Shown piece after piece: positions 1 to 7,362 of a DNA stretch of 20,951 nucleotides (its first letter is position 1; each line of letters begins with the position of its first letter). The stretch covers positions 1 through 20,951 of the forward strand of contig JAYUZR010000040.1 of the NCBI GenBank assembly GCA_043751595.1, in the 5' to 3' direction. This DNA is from JAYUZR01 sp043751595 (GTDB lineage Bacteria > Patescibacteriota > UBA1384 > CAILIB01). The position numbers were made by a program, and so were the translations under genes. The notes under the pieces are model-generated. The model saw only the letters and a list, made by a program, of their open reading frames with translations, was not told the origin of the DNA and ran no database searches.

Positions 1-485
1 AGCTCAACCGTTGCCCAATGATACGACTTATTTCCCGCCAGCTTTGTAACATCATCTGACTGCCCCATCCCCTCTAGGCAAAATGTACTTAGGGGGAAGG
101 TAGAAGGAAGGCTGCCACTCTCAAGCCCAAGCTGAGCCTGCAATAGACATGCAGGCGATTCTTGGCTGGAGTAAAATAAGCCGGTAATAAGTGCGGGTTT
201 AGTGACTGGCTCAAAGTAAGCAGCACCGTCCCCATCAATTGAGACTATTTTCCAACCGCCCTCAACCTGGCCAACCTTTGCATTCGCAAGACCAAACAAA
301 CCAGAACCGACCGCTACTTGAGCAGATTCTAGTTTTTGCACACCCCCTAATTGATACCCTTCAAGACCACTCAGAATGATAAGTACTAAGACGAGACTTA
401 TAATAAGAAATGACCTCTTCCGTCTAAAACTCTGAGCCGGCTTAGCTGTCTTAACAATAAGACCAATTCTGTTGCTATTTTTCAT
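1..485 (-). CDS. Unknown membrane-anchored protein, 3' part missing (runs off left edge)
   Basis: An open frame starts at ATG 485 and stays open to the window edge, giving at least 161 residues. The N-terminus is basic (residues 1-24, with RRKR just before the membrane segment). A hydrophobic stretch of about 18 residues follows (SFLIISLVLVLIILSGL, about 25-41), so it is probably a signal anchor with the rest outside the cell. The visible outer part has two cysteines (about residues 114 and 139), and a WKIVSIDGDGAAYFEP segment that may be a beta-rich domain. I do not recognise the family. The start is supported by a TATACT -10 box 6 nt upstream (492-497). It is preceded by the terminator of the sigma-factor operon, so it is a separate transcription unit on the same strand. 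Confidence 0.72.
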   Translation of the reverse strand, partial: MKNSNRIGLIVKTAKPAQSFRRKRSFLIISLVLVLIILSGLEGYQLGGVQKLESAQVAVGSGLFGLANAKVGQVEGGWKIVSIDGDGAAYFEPVTKPALITGLFYSSQESPACLLQAQLGLESGSLPSTFPLSTFCLEGMGQSDDVTKLAGNKSYHWATVE

Positions 486-491
486 ACGCAA

Positions 492-497
492 AGTATA
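492..497 (-). promoter_or_regulatory. -10 box (TATACT) placed for a leaderless transcript
   Basis: On the minus strand TATACT is followed by six bases (TTGCGT) and then the ATG at 485. A start site 6-7 nt after the hexamer would fall on or next to the ATG. No Shine-Dalgarno can fit. A weak TTGGTG lies 16 nt upstream of the hexamer. Confidence 0.5.
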
Positions 498-528
498 CAC
501 CCTTCAATATAGTCACCAAATAAGCGCC

Positions 529-556
529 AAAAAGGCAGCCTCTCGACTGCCTTTTT
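529..556 (-). terminator. Rho-independent terminator after the sigma-factor operon
   Basis: AAAAAGGCAG and CTGCCTTTTT form a perfect 10-bp stem around an 8-nt loop, with the core GGCAG/CTGCC. On the minus strand it ends in a T run and lies about 20 nt after the stop codon at 577. The symmetric A/T flanks could let it work in both directions. Confidence 0.75.
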
Positions 557-576
557 CTCCCTGCCTGCACCAACTA

Positions 577-1527
577 CTACCTACCTCCCGCCATCTTCGT
601 CACTCGCATAATTGGCTTATCGTCATCCGTTAGACCAATTGCCACAGCGTTGCCGTTAGCATCGGTATAGCGCAGATATTTAGAAGGACTAACCATCGCC
701 GGAGCCATCGTGGTAATAGTGGCACCATTAGCACCAATAAATACCGGTGCGGCGCCGATTACCATACCAGTACTCGCTCCTGCGCCTTCACCCATCATAC
801 TGATCGTTCCGCCAAGAGCAGCCGGAGTAAGAATACCCTGCTCCCCATGCACCGCCATCGTGCCGGCAGCCATCAGAGCTCCATCTGGGATAAACTCTGG
901 TGCCGATGCCGTACTAGAAACGGTAAAGACAGCACCACTTCCAGGAGCCCCGCCAGCACTCGCCGCAGTGGTAGTAGCGTATCCCGTCATTCCTAAGCCA
1001 GCCCCTTCACTCACGCCAATACCCGCCAGATTTACCATTCCACCACCAGCTGCATCGATACTAATTGATCCGCCATTGCCCACGTTAGAAAAGAAGGCAT
1101 CAAACTCTTCTTTAGAAATAATCTTGAGATCCTTAGCTTTGCGGGCTTCTTCTAGCGATTCGGCCGGGGTTCCATCAAACTGGGCCCTCATCTTACTAAT
1201 TTCTTCGACAGAAAGAGTGTGAGCAACGGCAATAGAGCGCACCAGCGTTTGCTCGGCCAGGGCATGGGGAGTATGGCGTACCGAGTAGACTGACGATGCG
1301 GTAAGCGCCGTCACCATCACCGCCGCCATCGCTACTTTAAAAGGAGAAATGTGAGACATAGTACCTCTGGTGAAAAAAAGAGTAGTCAGGGCGCGCTGTG
1401 AAAACGAGGGCTTTACCGAACCATGGGCCGCAACTAACACCTTACGCAACAGCGCCTGGTGAGTTGGTTGAGCTGGCGCCTGGATGCGCAACTCGGCGAT
1501 CATGTCAGGTAATTGGTTAGTCTTCAT
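577..1527 (-). CDS. One-TM partner of the ECF sigma factor (putative anti-sigma factor)
   Basis: This protein is 316 aa. The frame is open further upstream, but the likely start is ATG 1527. It overlaps the sigma-factor stop by 11 nt and has AGGA seven bases upstream, so the pair is translationally coupled. Layout: a cytoplasmic N-terminus of about 60 residues, one membrane segment at about 63-83 (FKVAMAAVMVTALTASSVYS), a charged helical stretch at about 105-147, then a Gly/Ala/Thr/Met-rich low-complexity outer region (about 148-280) and a short KYLRYTDANGNAVAIGL tail. There is no HxxxCxxC zinc anti-sigma motif. Position and topology fit a membrane anti-sigma factor that holds the sigma factor until an outside signal arrives. 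That role is inferred from context, not from a recognised domain. It could equally be a secreted-side structural protein controlled by the sigma factor. Confidence 0.72.
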   Translation of the reverse strand: MKTNQLPDMIAELRIQAPAQPTHQALLRKVLVAAHGSVKPSFSQRALTTLFFTRGTMSHISPFKVAMAAVMVTALTASSVYSVRHTPHALAEQTLVRSIAVAHTLSVEEISKMRAQFDGTPAESLEEARKAKDLKIISKEEFDAFFSNVGNGGSISIDAAGGGMVNLAGIGVSEGAGLGMTGYATTTAASAGGAPGSGAVFTVSSTASAPEFIPDGALMAAGTMAVHGEQGILTPAALGGTISMMGEGAGASTGMVIGAAPVFIGANGATITTMAPAMVSPSKYLRYTDANGNAVAIGLTDDDKPIMRVTKMAGGR

Positions 1528-2179
1528 ACGATTCCTGGGGTTGGATAATGAGAAGGGGTTGGCCTTCATTAGTGATAACATCCGGCGATGCCAAAGGTTG
1601 CAGTTGCATCGATTGCTCAAGCGCAGCCCGCAGTTTCTCGAGCCCACGAGATAGGAGTGATTTTACGGTGCCCTCTCGCTTGCCAAGTACGCGGGCGATT
1701 TCGGAAATCTTTAGTTCTTCGGTAAAGCGAAGAGTGAGCACTTCTTGATAGTGAGCCGGGAGGGTAAGGAGAAGTGCCCGCACCTCTTGATACCGGTACT
1801 GCGTCTCCAGCAGCCGCTCAGCCTGTTCGGCTTCCAGCATTAAATTGGTTCTATCACTAAACTCAACCCCATATTCTTCACAGAGTAGCTCGAGCGAGAC
1901 GGTGGTATAGGAAGTCTTTTTGTAATAGGAACGAATCTCGTTTCCGGCGATGCGGTACAACCAGGAACGAATTGAGAACCCTCGCCACTGAAACTTAGGT
2001 AATCCACGCAGGGCTTTATAAAACACTTCCGAGGTTATATCTTGGGCAACTTCGACGCTCCCCACCCGCCGCAAGATATAGCCGTAGATTGGTGGGTAGT
2101 AGTAATCGAAGAGCTCACCGAAGGCGGCTGGTTCACGCTGGGCCCTGGCGACAAGTTCTTGCTCCTTAAGGATATCCAT
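1517..2179 (-). CDS. ECF-type RNA polymerase sigma-70 family factor
   Basis: This protein is 220 aa. Region 2 lies at about residues 20-90: LFDYYYPPIYGYILRRVG, then the DITSEVFYKAL core-binding helix and SWLYRIAGNEIRSYYKK for -10 recognition. Region 4 lies at about 133-186: LTLPAHYQEVLTLRF, then the helix-turn-helix ISEIARVLGKREGTVKSLLSRGLEKL. There is no region 1 or 3, as expected for ECF (group 4) factors. The last 35 residues are a family-poor tail. The gene starts 41 nt after the PIN toxin stop. Its end overlaps the one-TM gene by 11 nt, the usual arrangement for a sigma factor and its membrane regulator. TATAGA lies 9 nt before the ATG and may give it its own promoter. Which genes it controls cannot be read from the window. 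Confidence 0.92.
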   Translation of the reverse strand: MDILKEQELVARAQREPAAFGELFDYYYPPIYGYILRRVGSVEVAQDITSEVFYKALRGLPKFQWRGFSIRSWLYRIAGNEIRSYYKKTSYTTVSLELLCEEYGVEFSDRTNLMLEAEQAERLLETQYRYQEVRALLLTLPAHYQEVLTLRFTEELKISEIARVLGKREGTVKSLLSRGLEKLRAALEQSMQLQPLASPDVITNEGQPLLIIQPQESYED

Positions 2180-2220
2180 ACTTCGGTATCTATAACGCCG
2201 ACGGAGGAAAAGGGTTGCAG

Positions 2221-2637
2221 CTATGCACGGATATAGTTGGCCAGAAAGTGAGATGCCTTACATATCTGCACCCCTTCGTACTCGCCAATACTTAGTAAAT
2301 CGTCGTCTCCGGTAATAATATGAGAGCAACTCCCCACCAACGCCGTTTCGAGAATCATATTATCGTCTGGGTCGCGGCAAACCGAAATTGGCTGATGACC
2401 AATCTGCACCAGCCAGGCATCCTTGCGTATGGAGGCTTCTAATAATGAAAGTTGCGGTGAAAAAAGTGGAAACTTACGTGCAACTACTCTTCGCAATTCG
2501 CTTACAAGCTCTTCACTACAAACAACTACCAGATCTCCAACAATAAAAAGCTCCAGTAACTTTTCTGCATTGCCGCCAAAAAGTAAGCCCGAGAGCCAGA
2601 TATTAGTATCAAAAACCACTCTCGGCACGAGACCCAT
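2221..2637 (-). CDS. PIN-domain toxin (putative RNase) of a type II toxin-antitoxin pair
   Basis: This protein is 138 aa, normal length for a PIN domain. The acidic active-site residues are visible: D10 in VVFDTN, a glutamate in SEELVSEL (about 42-47), an aspartate in CRDPDDN (about 89-92) and the DDD of ITGDDDLL (111-113). CRDPDDNMILE resembles the PIN subfamily annotated as putative toxin component TIGR00305. Known members are Mg-dependent ribonucleases cutting RNA. The gene begins 3 nt after the stop of an upstream ribbon-helix-helix gene on the same strand, the standard antitoxin-first order. The catalytic residues look intact, so the toxin is probably active. The target RNA is unknown. 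Confidence 0.88.
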   Translation of the reverse strand: MGLVPRVVFDTNIWLSGLLFGGNAEKLLELFIVGDLVVVCSEELVSELRRVVARKFPLFSPQLSLLEASIRKDAWLVQIGHQPISVCRDPDDNMILETALVGSCSHIITGDDDLLSIGEYEGVQICKASHFLANYIRA

Positions 2638-2640
2638 ACC

Positions 2641-2868
2641 TTAGCTCGCTAAGATTAGATCAATTTCTTCTTCGTTTGCGATGTTCATTTCAGTACCAAC
2701 CTTGCGGCCAGCATTCAGTAATACTGACCAGCGCTCGCGGCGATCTAGATCTGCCAAAGCTAGCCGGCGAAAGTATTCGCTACGACTACCGAAATCGCTC
2801 TTAACCGCTTTATCGATCTTTTTTAACAACGCCTCTTCGAGGGCAATGTTGAGTGTCTTAGTTGCCAT
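2641..2868 (-). CDS. Ribbon-helix-helix (CopG/ParD-like) antitoxin
   Basis: This protein is 75 aa from ATG 2868. A TTG two codons upstream is possible but unlikely. The N-terminal strand (MATKTLNIALEEALLKKIDK) and the SRSEYFRRLALADL helix are typical of ribbon-helix-helix DNA-binding proteins. The acidic C-terminus (NEEEIDLILAS) would bind and block the toxin. It is immediately followed by the PIN toxin. Antitoxins of this type bind their own promoter, alone or with the toxin. The upstream ATACAA repeats overlapping the -10 box fit this. Confidence 0.87.
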   Translation of the reverse strand: MATKTLNIALEEALLKKIDKAVKSDFGSRSEYFRRLALADLDRRERWSVLLNAGRKVGTEMNIANEEEIDLILAS

Positions 2869-2895
2869 ATACAAAAAATTATCCTAGTGGATATA

Positions 2896-2922
2896 TTGTA
2901 TCATTCTTGTATAATAAATCAA
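2896..2922 (-). promoter_or_regulatory. Antitoxin-toxin promoter with repeated operator half-sites
   Basis: On the minus strand TTGATT (2917-2922), a 16-nt spacer and TACAAT (2896-2901) form a plausible promoter. It gives a leader of about 20 nt before the antitoxin ATG. ATACAA occurs at 2907-2912 and at 2896-2901, 11 bp apart (one helical turn), and again inverted at 2869-2874. Tandem half-sites one turn apart suit a ribbon-helix-helix repressor. The promoter overlaps the stop codon of the upstream DUF1801 gene. Confidence 0.45.
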
Positions 2923-3272
2923 GAAGAAAGAAACGCATCGCACGATTCCGTCACCACCTCTTTTAGTAATACCGCATTAGTGAGCCCTAAGCCCTTAATG
3001 AACAGGCAGCCTCCACTCTTCTTGTGTACGCCAAGCTTTTCTAGCTTGGCCGGGGTCAGTTTTACCTTCTCAGAAATATACACGGCAAGATCGTGCTTGC
3101 GAGGGGCAAACCCAAAGAGCTGCCCTTCTTCTCCAAAAGAAACCACGCCGCCATCTTCCATTTTTCCTGGGCGTTCGGTGACTTCACGAAACAACCGTAG
3201 TAGCGCCATACAATCGGTGCGCTGGTTCTGAGTTGGCAGACGAGAAATATGGCTTTCTATGGAAGAGTTCAC
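2919..3272 (-). CDS. DUF1801-family small protein (first of three)
   Basis: This protein is 117 aa, starting at GTG 3272 (a later internal ATG would cut the N-terminus). The fold signature of the DUF1801/YdhG superfamily is visible: a helical N-terminus, then KMEDGGVVSFGEEGQLFGFAP, RKHDLAVYIS and the C-terminal KSGGCLFIKGL segment. That last segment closely matches GKGCLYIKKL in the protein at 10536-10952. The biochemical function of the family is not established. Some relatives are annotated as iron chaperones (frataxin-like fold). It lies 61 nt downstream of the DUF1697 gene on the same strand. It probably ends where the antitoxin promoter begins. Confidence 0.8.
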   Translation of the reverse strand: MNSSIESHISRLPTQNQRTDCMALLRLFREVTERPGKMEDGGVVSFGEEGQLFGFAPRKHDLAVYISEKVKLTPAKLEKLGVHKKSGGCLFIKGLGLTNAVLLKEVVTESCDAFLSS

Positions 3273-3333
3273 GAGGCTTGAATAGGGGTAGGAAATCTGG
3301 CCGCACTATGTCAGTTTGTTGCGTGTTCTACAA

Positions 3334-3879
3334 TCAACCCACCTCAAATAATCCGAGTAACTTTGTCGATGTACCATAATTGCGCACCGTCATCCTTTTA
3401 TAAATAGGACTGGCCGCCAACTTTCCGGTGGTAGTTACTCCAAATAACTCTTTAGATATCGATTGATACAACACCCCTTCTCCAGGTACAAGTACTTCGA
3501 TTCCCGGCTTCAGCTCGCCCACAACTTGGATTACCTCCTCCATATCGTAGGGTGGCAGTAGTACTAGCAGATTATGCTTCCAGGCATCATCCTTACCCCA
3601 GGTAGACGGTGCTTCATTAATAATCTTTTTCCACTCCTCGTAGTTAAATACCACTACCGGAACTTCCAAGCCAAAGCCTTCAGTAATTACCTTTTCGATG
3701 CGCCGGCCAACAGCCTCTGCCGGTTCCCCAGATTCAACAAATACATTCCCGCTGGCAATATACGTTCGCACACTTTCAAAGCCTTCTTTAGTAAGTGCCT
3801 CACGCAAAGCCGCCATCGGCAATAATGATTTTCCGCCAACATTTACTCCCCGAAGAAGGGCGAGATAGGTCTTTTTCAT
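3334..3879 (-). CDS. DUF1697 domain protein
   Basis: This protein is 181 aa. The frame extends upstream, but ATG 3879 gives the family's typical start, MKKTYLALLRGVNVGGKSLLP. Diagnostic DUF1697 segments are LRGVNVGG near the N-terminus, SVRTYIASGNVFV at about 41-53, and the C-terminal TTTGKLAASPIYKRMTVRNYGT. Length is normal for the family. DUF1697 has no established reaction. An extended -10 (TGGTATGCT, 3889-3897 on the minus strand) lies 9 nt before the ATG, supporting this start with almost no leader. It is divergent from the bactofilin-like gene at 3968. Confidence 0.88.
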   Translation of the reverse strand: MKKTYLALLRGVNVGGKSLLPMAALREALTKEGFESVRTYIASGNVFVESGEPAEAVGRRIEKVITEGFGLEVPVVVFNYEEWKKIINEAPSTWGKDDAWKHNLLVLLPPYDMEEVIQVVGELKPGIEVLVPGEGVLYQSISKELFGVTTTGKLAASPIYKRMTVRNYGTSTKLLGLFEVG

Positions 3880-3888
3880 GGCAACTAC

Positions 3889-3897
3889 AGCATACCA
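3889..3897 (-). promoter_or_regulatory. Extended -10 element for the DUF1697 gene
   Basis: Minus-strand TGG-TATGCT has the TGn extension and ends 9 nt before ATG 3879. The transcript would have a leader of only 2-3 nt. No convincing -35 was found. Confidence 0.38.
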
Positions 3898-3967
3898 GAC
3901 ACAGCAATGGGATTCTTCATCTTCTTCTGCCATACTAAGGCTCACCAACAACTACTAATTACTTTGT

Positions 3968-5101
3968 ATGCGCTCCGTCGCCAAACTAGTACTTGCCCTG
4001 GCAACCGTTGCCGCCGCAGTAACTCCCCTTACTGCTCACGCCGCCGCTACGTTTAAGTCTGATGAGACTCTTCTCTCCATTACTACACCGGTAATGGGCG
4101 ATGGGTTTTTCTCAGGAAAAACAATTCAAATTAGCGCTCCCATCACTGGCGAAACCTTCGTTGCTGGTAGCGATGTAAGCATTACCGAACCACTCGGCCG
4201 CTCAGGCTTTATCGCCGGTAACACTATTCATATTACCAAGGGTGCCGGCTACAACCTCTTCGCCGCAGGTAACGCGGTAACCCTAAGCGGCACCTACGAA
4301 CACGATGTATACGTTGCGGGTAGCTCGATCACCCTCGAGCCTGGCACTATTATTAAGGGAGATCTTCGTATTGCTGGAAGTAGTGTTATTTTGTCTGGAG
4401 CACTTTTTGGAAACATCTACATTGATGCCGGTAGTGTAACCAGCAATGCCGTCATCGAAGGCAATATCCAAAGCGGAGTAGATAAACTTTCTTTTACTGG
4501 TGGCCGAGTTAATGGAAGTGTTACCAACACCTCTAAAAACGCGCCAACCGGACTGGATAAAGCAGTTATCCTCGGAAAGGTTGAGACCCTTGCACCTAGC
4601 GAGACAACTACCAAGGGGTCGATGGCGGCTAATGTTGCAGCTTGGGCACTCGGCACCGCAACAGCGATCACAACTCTCATCGCTCTCATCTGGCTGATTG
4701 GTGCAGAAAAAACCACCAAGCTCGTTAAGAGTGTGCGCACACATTGGGGCCAGAATCTAAGCACTGGAGTTGGCGCTTTCTTCCTCGTGCCTATCGCTAC
4801 CTTCATCCTCTTTGCCACCATTATTGGCTGGAAGCTTGGCTTGATCGGCATACTTGCCTATTTCATCCTCACTGCTGTAGCCACCTCCCTATCTTCACTG
4901 GTAGTGGGTGACTGGATTCTTTCTCGCTTCCGTCCAGATAGTAGTATCTGGGCAGTGGCCGCAGTTGGTGTATTAGTGTTCCACCTTCTCATGGTACTTT
5001 CCTACCCAGGCTGGATTGCCCTCATGATTATTTGGGTGATCAGCTTCTTACCTTCATTGGGAGCATTGGCACGCTTTACCTTTAAGAGCGTCGGCCGCTA
5101 G
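3968..5101 (+). CDS. Secreted bactofilin-like (polymer-forming) beta-helix protein with C-terminal membrane segments
   Basis: This protein is 377 aa. Residues 1-25 form a clear signal peptide ending TAHA. Residues about 35-205 are a short-period beta-helix with regular turns: DGFFSGKTIQI, GETFVAGSDVSI, SGFIAGNTIHI, YNLFAAGNAVTL, HDVYVAGSSITL, IKGDLRIAGSSVIL, FGNIYIDAGSV. This resembles bactofilin/polymer-forming domains. Hydrophobic segments follow at about 224-245, 267-287, 290-313, 327-345 and 348-370, so the repeat domain should face outward, anchored by a bundle of helices. Classical bactofilins are cytoplasmic scaffolds without signal peptides. This exported, membrane-linked form is probably an envelope scaffold or a sensor. 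The gene is monocistronic and ends at a strong terminator. Confidence 0.85.
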   Translation: MRSVAKLVLALATVAAAVTPLTAHAAATFKSDETLLSITTPVMGDGFFSGKTIQISAPITGETFVAGSDVSITEPLGRSGFIAGNTIHITKGAGYNLFAAGNAVTLSGTYEHDVYVAGSSITLEPGTIIKGDLRIAGSSVILSGALFGNIYIDAGSVTSNAVIEGNIQSGVDKLSFTGGRVNGSVTNTSKNAPTGLDKAVILGKVETLAPSETTTKGSMAANVAAWALGTATAITTLIALIWLIGAEKTTKLVKSVRTHWGQNLSTGVGAFFLVPIATFILFATIIGWKLGLIGILAYFILTAVATSLSSLVVGDWILSRFRPDSSIWAVAAVGVLVFHLLMVLSYPGWIALMIIWVISFLPSLGALARFTFKSVGR

Positions 5102-5117
5102 GCTAGGCGTTAGCACC

Positions 5118-5147
5118 AAAGCCGGAGGAGCAATCCTCCGGCTTTTT
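5118..5147. terminator. Strong bidirectional terminator between convergent genes
   Basis: A perfect 12-bp stem (AAAGCCGGAGGA / TCCTCCGGCTTT) closes on a GCAA (GNRA) tetraloop and runs into TTTTT on the plus strand. It begins 17 nt after the stop of the bactofilin-like gene. Its far edge touches the TAA (5146-5148) of the convergent capA-like gene, so it should end transcription from both sides. Confidence 0.9.
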
Positions 5148-6522
5148 ATTTCCACCAACTACTTCCGTACACGTCGCCCAGAATCTTTTGCTCGGTAGCT
5201 GCCGTAGTAAACCGTGGCTGATAATAGCCTTCAATTTGATACGGTTTTAGACTAGCGGCAACCAGATTCTTACCCGAAAACGTAGCGGAGAGAATCGTTC
5301 CCTGCTTAGTCTCGGTTGACCATTCTTGATCAAAGACAAAGTTACCCAGGCTATAGGTAATTAGCTTACCGTTGTACCACTCTACCCCCTGCACCCAGTG
5401 TGGATGAGTTCCCAAAATAAGATCTGCACCAGCATCAACCGCCCGATGCGCCACCGTGCGCTGGTCGTTATTGGCCAAGTGCGTGTATTCAGTTCCCCAG
5501 TGGTAGTACACAAAGACTACATCTGCCTGCACCTTAGCTGCCTTAATATCCACCTCCATCTGGGCAATCGGAGCTTCTTCAAAATCTCCCCAAGGCGCCA
5601 TGGAAAGCGTATTCATTCCGCTCCCTTCAGCCGTAGAGGTATGCCCACCAATAATAGATGAGTACCCGAGCAAGGCAATCTTTACCCCCTTTACCGTAAC
5701 GATGCGGGCTGTGTGGGTATCGGCACTGTTTTTACCGCCGCCAAAGTACGGGATTCCCACCTTTTCTAGCGCGGCCAGCGTATCTTCAAATGGCTTGGCG
5801 CCATCGTTATAGCTATGATTATTGGCCAGATTTACCGCATCGATCCCGGCATAGGTAAGGCCATCGGTGGCGGTAGTTGGCGCCGAAAAAGCCATACCGA
5901 GCGTTGGATGATCAATGCTATCAGAAAGGGCTAATTCAAGATTAGCCAGGGTGAGATCAGCATCTTTGGTGAAGGCAGCCGTTTCTTTATACGGTGCGGT
6001 TTGATCGTGCAGCTGATTAGCAATTTTATAGACTGTGCGGCCAGGAATGATATCTCCCAGAGCCTTGAGCGTCCAGGTTTCCGGTGCAGGTTGAGTGAGA
6101 GCCATGGCTAATTCTTCGGCAGAAATCTTTGCGTTTGTTAGATGGATACTACCGGCCGGTTTTTGCGTAGCCGAGACGAGTTCCACGCCAGAAAGAGTAG
6201 CAACTGGAGTGCCTACCGACTGCTGATTGAATGCAATATCGGCAGGATCAATCTTCTCGGGGGTAAGAGCAAGAACAGCATCTTGCTGACTCTTGGCGGC
6301 AGTAACAACGAAGCCCTTCTCCTTGAGAAATGCCTCCACCTGCGCGCGGTAGACTTCAAGGCTTGGTTCGATAAACACCGCAACTGCAGGAGTTGGAGAA
6401 GGAGTGGGCAATAGGACCGGAGCAAGGACTCGACCAGGCCTTGGTAGCGTAATAGCCAGTACCAAGGCAAGAGTAGCCGCAACCGTTGCGGCTAGAATTA
6501 ATCGCTTTTGCGAAAAGTGCAC
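5146..6522 (-). CDS. capA: CapA family protein (poly-gamma-glutamate synthesis type)
   Basis: This protein is 458 aa from GTG 6522. An N-terminal membrane segment (about 7-26, LILAATVAATLALVLAITLP) and a Pro-rich linker come first. A region at about 50-145 follows without a recognised domain. The CapA metallophosphoesterase-like domain spans about 151-405. Its motifs are LKALGDIIPGR (153-162), TLANLELALSD (191-201), AVNLANNHSYNDG (229-241), VFVYYHWGTEYTH (336-348), LILGTHPHWVQGVEWY (368-383) and ITYSLGNFVFDQ (388-399). The conserved N, H, D and E metal-ligand positions are present. The domain would sit outside the cell. No capB or capC is nearby, so a role in polyglutamate synthesis is uncertain. 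It starts 5 nt after the stop of the upstream gene and is the last gene of a four-gene operon. Confidence 0.9.
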   Translation of the reverse strand: MHFSQKRLILAATVAATLALVLAITLPRPGRVLAPVLLPTPSPTPAVAVFIEPSLEVYRAQVEAFLKEKGFVVTAAKSQQDAVLALTPEKIDPADIAFNQQSVGTPVATLSGVELVSATQKPAGSIHLTNAKISAEELAMALTQPAPETWTLKALGDIIPGRTVYKIANQLHDQTAPYKETAAFTKDADLTLANLELALSDSIDHPTLGMAFSAPTTATDGLTYAGIDAVNLANNHSYNDGAKPFEDTLAALEKVGIPYFGGGKNSADTHTARIVTVKGVKIALLGYSSIIGGHTSTAEGSGMNTLSMAPWGDFEEAPIAQMEVDIKAAKVQADVVFVYYHWGTEYTHLANNDQRTVAHRAVDAGADLILGTHPHWVQGVEWYNGKLITYSLGNFVFDQEWSTETKQGTILSATFSGKNLVAASLKPYQIEGYYQPRFTTAATEQKILGDVYGSSWWK

Positions 6523-6527
6523 GAATG

Positions 6528-7121
6528 CTACCCTAGTTGATCAACCAACATCTTGAGCTTTCTTTTTGCCAACTGCATTCTTCGGCCAAGTTCTACTCGC
6601 ACCTCAATCTCTTCTTCCTCCTTGCTCAAATTGAAGTTTCTTTCCCTCACTAATCCAAGAATCTCTTTTTTGGTTCCTCTGCCTTGCACCACTCTTAGAT
6701 CATTAAGCGCATCTCTAATCTTTTGCTTCATCTCGCCTGGATTGCTCACCATCGCACGATCAACCAATCGCATCAGCTCTCCCAGATCAGTCTCAAGCTC
6801 ACCATCCGCAATCTGCATCATTTCTTGAGCTCGGCCAAAGGCCTGCGCTTTCTTTTCAGGCACCCCTTTGCGCATAAGATTTTGCATGTCCCTCCACTCC
6901 TCCATACCACCATTCTTCCATACCTCCTGTTCTCGGTCTGCGGCCGCTTCCCGCGCAAGCACCGAGGGTGGCAAATTAACTACCCGCCCTATGCGAGGAT
7001 CATATGGCTCTTTCTTTCGACCAAAATGCTTTGTTAAGCCGTGAAGGGTATCGGCAAGTCTTTGCACTAAGCCGCCATCATCCTCCCGGACCTCTCCCTT
7101 ACTCTTTGAAACTTCGTACAT
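6528..7121 (-). CDS. Unrecognised charged, helical soluble protein
   Basis: This protein is 197 aa. It has no signal peptide, membrane segment or cysteine. It is highly charged and mostly helical. Residues about 35-55 hold a KKEPYDPRIGRVVNLPPSVL segment. Acidic and basic helices follow (MEEWRDMQNLMRK, about 74-86), then SKEEEEIEVRVELGRRMQ near the C-terminus, which may form a coiled coil. The start codon is 1 nt after the TAA of the upstream 75-aa gene, so the two are translationally coupled. The capA-like gene follows after 5 nt. I do not recognise a family. The tight coupling suggests it works with the upstream acidic protein, perhaps as a complex. Confidence 0.7.
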   Translation of the reverse strand: MYEVSKSKGEVREDDGGLVQRLADTLHGLTKHFGRKKEPYDPRIGRVVNLPPSVLAREAAADREQEVWKNGGMEEWRDMQNLMRKGVPEKKAQAFGRAQEMMQIADGELETDLGELMRLVDRAMVSNPGEMKQKIRDALNDLRVVQGRGTKKEILGLVRERNFNLSKEEEEIEVRVELGRRMQLAKRKLKMLVDQLG

Positions 7122-7122
7122 C

Positions 7123-7350
7123 TTATGGTTTTAGGAGAATATCATCCAAAGAAGCCGATTGCTCTGCCTTGTGAAGAAGCTCACCATCTTTGATCATTTC
7201 CTTATCTGTTTCTAGATCAATCTGATTTAACTCGGCAACAAGCTGTTCTTGGATGCTAACCAGCTTTACTAGATAGCCATCGATAAGATTATCAACCTCT
7301 TCAAGAAGTTCTTGGCCAAACACAGCATCGTCACTGGCGGTAGACTGCAT
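7123..7350 (-). CDS. Unrecognised small acidic helical protein
   Basis: This protein is 75 aa and strongly acidic. It is predicted helical, with heptad-like LLEEVDNLIDGYLVKLVSIQ (about 15-34) and many Asp/Glu, and has no membrane segment. The downstream basic/charged protein begins after one base, so a bound pair (acidic and basic partners) is plausible. It follows the DUF1761 gene by 12 nt on the same strand. The family is unknown. It is short but supported by tight operon packing on both sides. Confidence 0.62.
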   Translation of the reverse strand: MQSTASDDAVFGQELLEEVDNLIDGYLVKLVSIQEQLVAELNQIDLETDKEMIKDGELLHKAEQSASLDDILLKP

Positions 7351-7362
7351 CGCTTAAGAGCT

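Noticed and set aside
710..1222. Long plus-strand open frame opposite the sigma-factor partner gene
   Set aside because: Its Pro/Ala/Ile-rich composition is the mirror of a Gly/Ala/Thr-rich gene. The minus-strand gene has coupling, a membrane segment and a terminator.
4283..4851. Two minus-strand frames inside the bactofilin-like gene
   Set aside because: The plus-strand gene has a signal peptide, regular beta-helix repeats and membrane segments. The reverse frames show no family signature.
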